NCBI GenBank assembly: GCA_004151065.3
Contig: NWUY0300012065.1
Coordinates: 26,678-41,713 of the forward strand
DNA: 15,036 nt
Source of the DNA: Larix sibirica
Lineage: Eukaryota; Streptophyta; Pinopsida; Pinales; Pinaceae
Direction: 5' to 3'
Positions 1-7,739 of the stretch are shown one piece after another. The position numbers were made by a program, and so were the translations under genes. Positions within the stretch are counted from its first letter, which is position 1. Every line of letters begins with the position of its first letter. The notes beneath the pieces were generated by a model. That model saw nothing but the letters and a program-made list of their open reading frames with translations, did not search any database and had not been told where the DNA came from.

Positions 1-444
1 ACTAAGAGAGCCACTGGGGTGTCACCTTTTTAGCTGGTGTATGGAGCAGAAGTTGTTTTTCCCACCTCATTAGAACCGCCAATCATGAAACTGCTGCAGG
101 GATAGGAATATGAGCCTAATAATGTGCAGAGAAGGATAAATCAGATTATTGAATTAAATGAGCTTAGAGACAGAGCTTATGACAAAGTGCAAGTACACTA
201 AGAGAAGATGAAGAACACCTTTGATAGAAAGGTGAAGGAGGAGCAGTTTCAGGTGAATGATTTAGTTTTGAAGTGGGATGCCCCTAGGGAAGATAAGCAT
301 GGAAAATTTGATCACATGTGGGTTGGCCCATATATCATTGCAAAAAATAGAGGTATGAACTTATTTATCTTGGAGCATTAGGATGGGTCTCCATGGACAG
401 GAGGTCCGATGAATGGGATGTTTTTGAAGCACTACCTGTCCTGA
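1..444 (+). pseudogene. Ty3/gypsy-type pol remnant, integrase C-terminal end
   Basis: Reading frame 1 translates from the window edge to the TGA at 442-444 as the end of a Ty3/gypsy polyprotein. It opens with the integrase-core tail (ATGVSPF, stop, LVYGAEVVFP). A charged helix region and FDRKVKEEQFQVNDLVLKW follow, and then the C-terminal module with GPYIIAKN, LFILEH and NGMFLKHYL. In living elements this module helps integrase bind DNA or chromatin. The frame is kept throughout, but in-frame stops lie at 31, 103, 199 and 379, so it cannot be expressed. Several stops fall where the family usually has Gln, as expected if CAG or CAA decayed to TAG or TAA. The upstream protease, reverse transcriptase and RNase H lie outside the window. 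I found no clear polypurine tract or 3' LTR downstream. The identification rests on family knowledge of the VYG and FLKHY signatures. Confidence 0.85.
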
Positions 445-687
445 TCGGTGACAGGTGACCTTTTGTACTATAGTTGTATATATACCTGTGTATAATGTTT
501 TTTCTGTCAAAAATAAATGGTAGGTGGTTAGCCAAAAGATCTGAAGCTCGAGAAGAAGGCCCTGTGATCTGGGAAAGGAAACCACTATTTTTGTCTGGTT
601 CATATGTTAGGAAGAGACTAAATAGATCGGGATGTAGAGTTCTGTTTTNGCAATACCAAAGGGATTAGCTTTATATTACTGATTTAG
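445..687. other. non-coding stretch after the gypsy pol end
   Basis: No recognised gene is visible here. This is where a polypurine tract and 3' LTR of the gypsy element would be expected, but no convincing TG...CA boundary or purine run stands out. A 64-codon open frame at 474-668 has no recognisable motif and contains the single ambiguous base at 649. I do not support it as a gene. Confidence 0.4.
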
Positions 688-852
688 GAGGATCAACTTA
701 TCAACATCTCTTGCAACCAGTTTTTGGTGCTTGTTGTGGTTGGTTTAGCAGTCCTATCCATTGTGTTTTTAGCTTGCATGCATCCTTTAAGAGACGAGGA
801 TGAAGAGGACTCATTACCTATGATTGGAAAGTGCCATGAACCTGCAATTTGA
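688..852 (+). pseudogene. short reading with one predicted membrane segment, unrecognised
   Basis: Frame 1 is open from just after a TAG at 685 to the TGA at 850-852, 54 codons. The translation has an unbroken hydrophobic run of about 20 residues (FLVLVVVGLAVLSIVFLACM, 721-780). A basic and strongly acidic juxtamembrane tail follows (HPLRDEDEEDSLP). That layout looks like a C-terminal membrane anchor with a cytoplasmic tail. There is no start codon upstream in the frame, so at best this is a terminal exon or a fragment. It lies 243 nt beyond the gypsy pol stop, on the same strand. One speculative reading is the 3' end of an extra ORF between pol and the LTR, as some plant gypsy lineages have. 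A chance open frame in T-rich DNA is an equally fair explanation. Confidence 0.2.
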
Positions 853-1866
853 ATTTATATACTTTCAAAAAATGTGCAAACATGGTAGGTTCGTTGTAGA
901 ATAAATCATTTCAATGCTAAATAAAATAACAATGGCAGATTGGTTGGTTAGCATGAGAAAAGGATATAGGGAACAACAGATATGAAGTGAGATCATGCAT
1001 TGAAGATTCACACTCCTAGATTGTTAAAATACCGGAGGGAAAGGGGAATCAGAGGCCAATGATAAAATAGAGAAATATGGGTAGTACTATCCTCAAGAAA
1101 ATCTACATAAACCTTTTTGTGAGGAAAAATATCCACAAAAGAAGAAAGTAAATCCTTTTGAAAGGGTACTTTACTAAACAAATTTGAAGCACCTAGTCAA
1201 AGAACAATATATGTTGTCCTAAGCACCTTTGACAACAAATAAATCCTCCAAAACCTGTATTAAATAGTCTAAAAACAATATGAGAAGAGTACACATTTGT
1301 GGGAAAACAACACATTAGCACTAATTAGTTCCTCTTTGATTTATCTATGGATTTATTTTCTCTATACCATTCTGATGCAAAGGAAAGAGGGATGGGTCGA
1401 AATGTTTATGAAGTCATAAATCCAAAAACAACTAGTTGATTGAGCCCATGCGCCCTTCTTGTTAACTAACACAAAACACACCTTTGTTTCATGCATGAGC
1501 CCACTCGTAGCTGAACCAATCCTCTCATGAATGCAACCTTAAATCGGGGTATTAAAAAAAATGGTAAAACCAACCATAATTAAAATACAGAGTATGATTT
1601 TGTGTTTTTTAATAAACAGGAGTAGCTTATTCAGCGCACAGTGCACATATATTCCTTCCATGTTTGTAATGACTTAGGGCATCACTTGGAGGTATTTGGC
1701 CCCTCTCATTCGGTTCTTGTACTAAACCTGAACTTAGATACTGAGAAAATCCAGGGCTATGTTACAGAAGATGTTTGTTGTTTCTCAATGTATTGTATTT
1801 AATTGTGTTTTCTGCTTAAGTGAATTCACTATTTTTCACATCTAATAGATTATTTCTTTTTGTCAT
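853..1866. other. intergenic DNA, nothing recognised
   Basis: About 1 kb with no supported gene on either strand. A 58-codon open stretch on the minus strand (about 1370-1545) has no recognisable motif. The last 200 bases before 1867 could be intron or upstream sequence of the TOPLESS-like fragment that follows, but no earlier exon of that gene is visible. Confidence 0.4.
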
Positions 1867-2138
1867 ATTGATGCTTATGTTGGAGGTGTAAATGACTTTG
1901 CTTTCTCACATCCCAACAAGCAATTGTGTAGTATTACCTGTGGTGATGACAAAACTATAAAGGTTTGACATATGAAACTCTATATTGTGACAAAGTTGTA
2001 GAACTTGAAATTTCCAGGTTGATAAAGTTGATTGTGCAACAAGCATGGGATGTTGTTATTGGTGTAAGGCAGTATACTTTTGAAGGTCAAGAAGCACATG
2101 TGTATTCTATATGGCCCCATTACAAAGAAAACATTTAG
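1867..2138 (+). pseudogene. TPL: TOPLESS-type corepressor fragment, two WD40 exons with intron
   Basis: Plant TOPLESS and TOPLESS-related proteins are nuclear Groucho-like corepressors with WD40 repeats. Exon 1 (1867-1962, frame 1) reads DAYVGGVNDFAFSHPNKQLC and then ITCGDDKTIK, very close to a conserved WD40 stretch of that family. Exon 2 (about 2043-2138) reads WDVVIGVRQYTFEG and then VYSIWPHYKENI, followed by TAG where the family has Gln. The two exons abut a GT at 1963 and a GTATGA donor at 2139, with an 80-nt intron between them. The 3' acceptor appears mutated (CAAGCA). Several differences look like C-to-T changes, for example WDAATG to WDVVIG and the terminal CAG to TAG. Neither the preceding LisH/CTLH part nor the next exon is present nearby. 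Because the intron is retained, this is a genomic-DNA fragment and not a processed retrocopy. The family call depends on my memory of TOPLESS proteins. Confidence 0.85.
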
Positions 2139-2214
2139 GTATGATTTTTTTGTTGTGATTTTGATTTCTGACAGTTATTAATTAGCTCTACAATACATTG
2201 AGAATAAAAACATG

Positions 2215-2277
2215 GGGAACTTGATGTTGAATCTTCTCATGCGGAACAAGCAAAGAAGGAGAATCTTATCTTGTTGA
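2215..2277 (+). repeat. 63-bp direct repeat, copy 1
   Basis: This block, starting GGGAACTTGATG and ending TATCTTGTTGA, recurs at 2502-2564 in the same orientation with the same length. I count 7 mismatches in 63 and no gaps by eye. The core GGAACAAGCAAAGAAGGAGA is identical in both. The copies lie 287 bp apart. Confidence 0.9.
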
Positions 2278-2501
2278 CTTCTCAATCTGCAACTGGAAAT
2301 GAAACCTCTGCCTACGTCTCTACCGTATTAGGTATTACTTGTATGCTTTCTTTTTCCCTACACCTGCTGAGAGTCCCTATACCATAGCTATTGTTGTTGA
2401 TTCACTGGTATCTAAAAGCGATACTTATGTTTTCTATGTTGTTGGTTCAAAAACGATTAAAGTGGATCCAAAAGCTCAAAAGTAAACATCTAGTTGGTAT
2501 T

Positions 2502-2564
2502 GGGAACTTGATGCAAAATCTATTCATGTGGAACAAGCAAAGAAGGAGAATCATATCTTGTTGA
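2502..2564 (+). repeat. 63-bp direct repeat, copy 2
   Basis: Second copy of the block at 2215-2277, about 89 percent identical and gap-free by eye. Its open frame (EQAKKEN) is kept, although it now lies in frame 2 instead of frame 3. Confidence 0.9.
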
Positions 2565-2746
2565 ACATATTTATCTCTTATGAACATCTTATTTCATGCC
2601 GTTGTATCTATAAATTTTAAAAGAAATAAATCTTGTTAAATTTTAAAAACTATATAAATATCATATAAACATTATTCATGACATATTTGTTATAGAAAAC
2701 ATCAATAACAAACAAATTGTATGATTTGCATAGTTAACATAAATGC

Positions 2747-3042
2747 ATAAACAAAGTTATTAAAAAAATGGTAAAACATAATTTATAATTGAAAAAAAGT
2801 TCCATACAACTATATGCAACTATATTATTGAGATTCAAATGGATTTTATTATTAAGATTCAAATAGCTTTAATTCGATTTTTATCTGAATGGTATAAACA
2901 AAGTTATTAAAAAAAAGGGTAAAATATAATTTATAATTGAAAAAAGGTTCCATGCAACTATATTATTGAGATTCAAATGGCTTTAAATGCAACTTTATTA
3001 TTAAGATTCAAATAGCTTTAATTCGATTTTTATTTGAATTGC
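2747..3042 (+). repeat. tandem duplication, two units of about 147 bp
   Basis: Unit 1 (2747-2893) and unit 2 (2894-about 3042) both begin ATAAACAAAGTTATTAAAAA. Both carry GAGATTCAAATGG and later AAGATTCAAATAGCTTTAAT, and both end near ATTCGATTTTTAT. The units are head to tail with small indels. Within each unit the GATTCAAAT motif occurs twice, so the unit may itself derive from a shorter repeat. Confidence 0.85.
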
Positions 3043-3256
3043 TAAACAATAATTTGTATATCTTATTAATTTTTAAACAATTACAACTTGTACTTAATCT
3101 TTCAAAGAGTGAAAGCATTCATAAGTTAATTTCAACCTTAACTTACCCATTTTTAAAATTGGATAATTTTGCAAAGGTTCTTGGTTGAACCATTCCTATT
3201 GGTCATAAATGCTCATCATGTCGAATCGATATATTTTATAAATCAATTCATTAATA

Positions 3257-3419
3257 AAATCTCAAACTTTTATATAATTTTGTAACATTTTATTTTTTAA
3301 TATAGTTAAAAGATATATTCCATATAACAAAAATACATTTAAATCTCAAATTTCTATAAATTTTGTAACATTTTATTTTTTAATATAGTTAAAAAATATA
3401 TTCCATATAACAAAAATAC
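3257..3419 (+). repeat. tandem duplication, period 84 bp
   Basis: Unit 1 starts at 3257 and unit 2 at 3341, both with AAATCTCAAA. Both continue through TTTTGTAACATTTTATTTTT, AATATAGTTAAAA and TATATTCCATATAACAAAAA. Unit 2 ends near 3419. The two copies differ at only a few positions by eye. Confidence 0.85.
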
Positions 3420-3699
3420 GTGTAATATGCTTAATTATTTTATTTTAAATTATTTTATTTAAAAAACAATATATTATTTCAATATAATTAAAAAATACAA
3501 GTTACTCCATACTTGCTTTCTTTGTAACTAATTGTCTTTAAATATGTATTATCTTTTATTTTATCCTTAAAATAAGAAATATGTATTCGGATTATTCTAT
3601 TGTGTTGAAAAAATGAAAATTAATTGGACATTTTATTTCTTTAATATGGTAAAAAATATGTATTATTTAATATTTGTTTTCACTGTAATAAAATATTTT

Positions 3700-4303
3700 G
3701 AGGGAAGGCTTTTGCAATGATTAGGCGGAAATTATGGATGTGAGCGGTCTGATGGAGCACTTAGGAAGGCTAGGGTTATCTGGCCTCGGCTGGCCTGCAG
3801 GCGGTCGTGCAGCTTGTAGTCATCTGCTGGATGGTTTTCCCTCTGCGTGCTGACGTTTGGCTGGGGATGGCAGAGGTGACGCACGTATACGGCCTTGTTT
3901 TTGGTGTCAGGTAGGGGCTAGTTAAGACGTTTACCGAGTTTTTTACCTACGTTTTTACCCTGTTTTTCATGGTTTACTGTTTCTATCGACGCTCTCCATG
4001 GGTTACGAGGATCTGGTCGACTACGACAGTGATCACTTGAAGTCCTGTGATATCTAGACCTCGCCAGCTCGAGGTTCAAGGGATGAGGTGGAGGTTGGGT
4101 CTCTGTTGGGTGGTGTGGACGTTTCCGGAAAATGGGAGCAGTTACCCTTTCCCTCTGTGCTTCCCATTATGGGCGTTCAGAACTCTTATTTTTCACCGGA
4201 TCGGTTATCAAGGCAACTTTGTTTTGGAGTGGATTCTGCGGCCGATGCTTTAGGCGGTGCTTCGTGGGGTTTTGNAGATTCGTTGAATGGTAAAAGGGTA
4301 TGA
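3700..4303 (+). pseudogene. GC-rich segment with decayed ORF, possible retroelement 5' end
   Basis: The base composition jumps from very AT-rich to roughly balanced at about 3700 and falls back after 4303. Frame 2 is open from an ATG at 3998 to the TGA at 4304-4306, apart from one stop at 4055. It reads MGYEDLVDYDSD and later VEVGSLLGGVDVSGKWEQLP, LPIMGVQNSYFSPDRLSRQL and LGGASWGF, with an ambiguous base at 4275, then SLNGKRV. The acidic start and the SWGF...GKRV ending resemble what precedes DUF4283 in plant LINE ORF1 proteins. No DUF4283 follows, so this is only an inference. The 300 bases before the ATG could be its 5' untranslated region. A LINE 5' fragment without the rest would need a later deletion, because LINE copies normally lose the 5' end and not the 3' end. 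Confidence 0.3.
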
Positions 4304-4442
4304 CCACCCTAATATGTAACTATGCATTTATAAGGTTCCAAGGTTGAACTTTTATTTTGAGACTCGATTAAGACTTTATTGTACTGGCATTAATATTATT
4401 TGGAATATAGTTCAATGAATTTTGTTGATGTTGATATACTGA

Positions 4443-5307
4443 TTAGTTAAGGTATCGATTATTGTGATTAGGATGCCGATAAGGTCTAATTGTAACATGA
4501 TTTTTCATTATCATACTTGTAGGGTCTTCCCAATTCACTTCTAGTAGTATGTCTTCTTTGCACACTTGTGTCGCTTTGTTGATAATTAAATGTTTGTTGG
4601 TAGAGATACTTGTGTTTTCCATCACCTGGACTTCCATATCTAAAGATACCCCTACTTCAACTGGATTTTCATCTTTAGGATTTGTGAATGTCAATTATAT
4701 ATGTATCGGTCCCTTTCTCCATGGTTTGGTTTGTTACATCTAACAACTTTCTTGATACAATTGGATCGGTCACTATTTCTTTGTCGATTAGAACCTCTTT
4801 GTTTATAGGATAATCTATTTTTTGTTGATTTTTCATTTCATCCTTCATCTTCTTAATTTGTGCATGCAAACTTCAATTACGGTTCCTTATGTGTGAAAGT
4901 TCTTCATCTTTATTACTGACAACCTTGTCAAATTCTTTTTGCATATTTTGTACTGAATTTTGATCATCCTTAATGATCAACTCCGAGATATCTTTAAGGT
5001 GTTTTGACAATGGAGCTTCTTAATCTAAATTTATTGAAACATATTGCAATGTTATCTTCTTCTTCTTCTTATAGGCAAATGAAAAAAACTGTCTACATGT
5101 TTAAGATGAAAGTGCCTACTGTTTCTAACCATGTTGAACCAAGAACTCTTCGACGTCTTCTTTATACATAGTTGCAACATTCAATTTAGATATGGATTTA
5201 TCATCATCAACGTTTAGTTGTAAGTTCTTTACTTCATACTCATTACCAAAAATCATTTTCTGTTCAATTATCCCTGACTCTGGAATTAATAATTGATTTA
5301 CAAGTTG
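4443..5307 (-). pseudogene. fossil gene for a coiled-coil protein, unrecognised
   Basis: Three successive minus-strand frames join into one protein-like reading. 5307-5125 reads PESGIIEQKMIFGNEYEVKN, LQLNVDDDKSISKLNVATMY and KEDVEEFLVQHG, then a stop. About 5067-4675 reads KKKKITLQYVSINLD, stop, EAPLSKHLKDISELIIKDDQ, VQNMQKEFDKVVSNKDEELS, HIRNRN, stop, SLHAQIKKMKDEMKNQQK and on to DTYIIDIHKS. 4694-4443 continues NPKDENPVEVGVSLDMEVQV to the end. The middle part has hydrophobic residues at heptad-like spacing (V, M, F, V, then I, L, I, M) between charged residues, so it should form a coiled coil. At least two frameshifts and two extra stops show it is dead. It could be a gag-like protein of a retroelement or a host gene fragment. 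I cannot choose between these, and no catalytic motif is visible. Confidence 0.5.
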
Positions 5308-5310
5308 ACA

Positions 5311-5897
5311 TTAATATAATTTTCCGTAAAAAAGATATTAATCCCCTTTTCTTAAATAGTACCTTTAAATTTTATCATTTCAAAACAACTTTTTTAAAAA
5401 AATTGATAAGAAAACCATCTTTCATTTTTTGTTAAAATCCATTATTAATTTATATAAAGTTTATAACCTAAAAAATCTAATCTCTTTTTTTCACCTTTAA
5501 AATTTGATATTATCAATTGTTATAGGTATACCCACTTACTTAATAGATCAATTATTAAAAGAAAATATATGTTATCACCTTTATTAATACCTCCCTTAAA
5601 AAAGGGTAGTAGGGACTATTAGTAATCAATTTTCATCAATTTCCATGTTTTTAAAATTAATGTCTTGTGATTTTACTAATGCAATGAAATTTATAATTTT
5701 TTCAAAAGTTAAACTTTATAATATGTTTTGATTTTTAACAAGTTGCAAATCATGGTGACTTGAGATCATATTTCAACCTTTAGTTATTAATTTGGTGGAG
5801 ATTCAAAGAGTTTTCATGGTCATAGGTTTATACTTTGACAAAAAATCTTATTTGAGAGAATCATAATATTTTTAATATACCTAAGTATATTACTATT
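5311..5897. other. AT-rich DNA flanking the LINE insertion, nothing recognised
   Basis: No supported ORF on either strand. Before the LINE inserted, this DNA was continuous with 12754 onward across the duplicated target site. Confidence 0.5.
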
Positions 5898-5914
5898 AGT
5901 AATAGTTCTCAATC
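5898..5914 (+). repeat. target-site duplication, left copy
   Basis: AGTAATAGTTCTCAATC, 17 nt, occurs here directly before the first LINE-homologous base and again at 12737-12753 directly after the LINE poly(A). The match is 17 of 17, and sequence diverges on the outer and inner sides. The first base of the right copy could also be the last A of the poly(A), so 16 or 17 nt are duplicated. Confidence 0.93.
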
Positions 5915-6775
5915 CTGCTATCCTAGTTGGGTTAAAATTCTGCATCTCAAATTTGCATGATGAAGTTCTAGTAGCTATAGGAAATTTGTTGGGAAGATAT
6001 ATAGATAAATCCGAGCTCAAATCCCCTATGTTCTCATGTGTCAGAATCTTTGTTGAATTGGATCTAGATAAGGGCCTCCCTGAGGTCGTAAATTTGGTAA
6101 TGGATAGTTGGACACATGAACAAAAGGTTGATTATGATCAATTACCATTTAAATGCAAGAGTGGCATGAATATGGCTATTTTGATAGGAATTGTCCTCAA
6201 TCTGAAAAAAAGAAGCATAAAAAGAGTTTACAAAATAATGGCAGGTAGTGCAAAGAAAAGGGAAAAAGCAAATTAGTGGAAATCTTTTCAATTGTCTAGA
6301 GACATCAATTTCTAATCAGTTTCAATCAATTGTTGAAGCTGGAGTTCCGGAACACCAACTAGTCTTGGAAGAAAAACAAAACTTAGAGGAAAGACGGGCG
6401 CTAATTCAAACAATCGTAGAAGAGGTAGTTTCTTCTCAGTTATGCTTGATAGACCAATAGTTGAAATGAATTCTCAATTGATTCAAGAGCAACTAGGTGT
6501 GGATGCAGAGGAAGAAGAGCAACTCTCTATAGAAGGGAAACAAAATGAATCAATTAGTACAAGATGAATCTTCAGAGGATTTGGGAGACGAAAGGGTTGG
6601 AAACAAAAAATCTGGTCGAAAATCTCAGAAAACTTTGAGGGAAGAGGAAGCAAATAGATAAGTGCAACTAGGCAAGAAAGTTTCAATTGATGGGCTCATT
6701 AAAGGCGTTGCTTCAAGTAAGAAAGGGAAGAAAGTTGACACCGGAAGTAAAGCCAACTCTCAAGCTAAAAAATAA
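5915..6775 (+). pseudogene. LINE-1st copy ORF1, DUF4283 tail and zinc knuckle
   Basis: ORF1 proteins of plant L1 elements bind RNA and form the particle with ORF2. The copy starts in the last part of DUF4283 (GTTGGGTTAAAATTCTGCAT, matching VWVRLPHL of the second LINE). It continues with VAIGNLLGRYIDKSELKS, FVELDLDKGLPEVVNLVMDS and DYDQLPFKCK (5953-6156). The zinc knuckle follows but is broken. A small deletion after KCK shifts the frame, and in the shifted frame the second Cys reads Trp and the His reads Tyr (WHEYGYFDRNC). The C-terminal tail is spread over several frames: EAGVPEHQLVLEEKQNLEER, then GVDAEEEEQLSIEGK, then KSGRKSQKTLREEEANR and KKGKKVDTGSKANSQAKK. The SGRKSQKTLREE block aligns with LGRKSTKELREE in the second LINE. 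The ORF ends with TAA at 6773-6775, sharing its last A with the ORF2 start codon. Confidence 0.85.
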
Positions 6776-7599
6776 TGAATATTGTGTCTTGCAATTGTAG
6801 AGGTCTAGGAGGAAGGTAAAAAGCTGCGATAATGAAGAATATGATTCATTAACATAGGTTCTCTATTCTTCTACTATAGGAGACAAACATGGTAGCCGTT
6901 GAAGTAATTCAAGTTTTTCAAAAAACCTGGAAAAATAGTTCTGGTATAGCTAAAGACTCAGTTGGGGATGTGGGAGGGTTGGATTTGTTTTCGGAGAGGA
7001 GAAATTCTCTCTCAAGTGGCAATATGAAGACAAGCACTGGATCATGGCATAGTTGGAGGTCATAGGAATCCAGGATGTCCTAAATATTTGTAATGTTTAT
7101 GGTCTTATCCACTACAGGCTAAAGACTAAATTCTCGGTGTCCTTAAGCTCTTTAAAGGAAAGTCGATGTAACATTATTGCTGGTGAATAATGTGACCATT
7201 TCTCACAAAGAACAGAGAAGAGGCTCCCGTGTAAGAGATCCTTTTGGGGAGCACTTAGAAGATCTAATTAGGGATTTAGATCTAGTTGATTTAAAGCAAA
7301 AGAAAGGTGTTTTTACCTGGACCAATTGGCGGATCAAATTGGGACATATTGCTTCTTTTCTAGATAGATTTCTTGTTAGCAGATCTCTGCTTCAAATGAG
7401 ATTTTCTTTTCAAGTTCAAATTCTCCCCAATGTTGGTTCATATCATAGGCCAATATGTTTGATTATTGATGAACTGGAAAGTAAAGGCCCTATCCCATTT
7501 CGATTTAATCCTTTGTGGCTAAATCAAGAGGACGTTTATCAAATTATTAAAAGCACTTGGAAGATGTATGTGAAGGGCTCCCCTTCGTACATTTCATAA
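6775..7599 (+). pseudogene. AP-like endonuclease domain of the first LINE
   Basis: This exo-endo-phos domain makes the first-strand nick. The N-terminal motif is recognisable as SCNCRGLGGR (the usual Trp is Cys, TGG to TGC), followed after a stop by KAAIMKNMIH and then, after stops, ETNM, where QET normally carries the catalytic Glu. GDVGGLD corresponds to the GGL motif. The C-terminal half is continuous in frame 1 (7177-7599): VTISHKEQRRGSRVRDPFGE, LDLVDLKQKKGVFTWTNWR, LDRFLVS and GSYHRPI. The usual GSDHRPI has become GSYHRPI at 7441-7443, so the catalytic Asp of the SDH motif is lost. Even apart from the stops, this enzyme would not cut. The GDFN motif before VTISHKEQ is disrupted by a small deletion and TAA near 7187. 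Confidence 0.88.
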
Positions 7600-7739
7600 A
7601 CAAAGCTCCATGCTGTGAAAGTAGAGCTAAAAAAGTGGGCGAAAAAGCACTTCAAATCCCCTAAAAAAGAAAGATTTTTTTTCAAAAAGAACTAAGATCT
7701 CTTCAAGATCATATGGAAACAACATAGGTTACTTATGAT

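Larger units (their letters stand above)
2208..2620 (+). pseudogene. unrecognised coding-like remnant with an internal duplication
   Basis: Two overlapping frames look protein-like. Frame 3 (2208-2387) reads HGELDVESSHAEQAKKEN, then LILLTSQSATGNETSAYVST. Frame 2 (2303-2620) has one internal stop at 2483. It reads PTPAESPYTIAIVVDSLVSK, then YVFYVVGSKTIKVDPKAQK, then a second copy of the first motif, WELDAKSIHVEQAKKENHIL. The duplicated 63-bp block is open in both copies in the homologous frame, which argues for former coding function. I do not recognise the protein. It lies 70 nt downstream of the TOPLESS-like exons, but it is not a part of TOPLESS that I know. It could be a second captured gene fragment or a decayed transposon ORF. 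Confidence 0.3.
2621..3700. other. very AT-rich non-coding tract
   Basis: About 1.1 kb of A/T-dominated DNA with no open frame of note on either strand. It contains two local tandem duplications (2747-3042 and 3257-3419). No LTR ends, terminal inverted repeats or gene parts were found. It ends abruptly at the GC-rich segment that starts near 3700. Confidence 0.6.

Noticed and set aside
361-603. 80-codon open frame on the minus strand
   Set aside because: It is antisense to the gypsy pol end and contains no recognisable motif, so it is a shadow frame.
1370-1545. 58-codon minus-strand open stretch with a VNKKGAWAQ segment
   Set aside because: No family recognised, no second exon, and a different frame in the same place looks equally protein-like.
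2747-3419. CRISPR-like or satellite array
   Set aside because: Only two units occur in each case, without uniform spacers, so these are simple tandem duplications.
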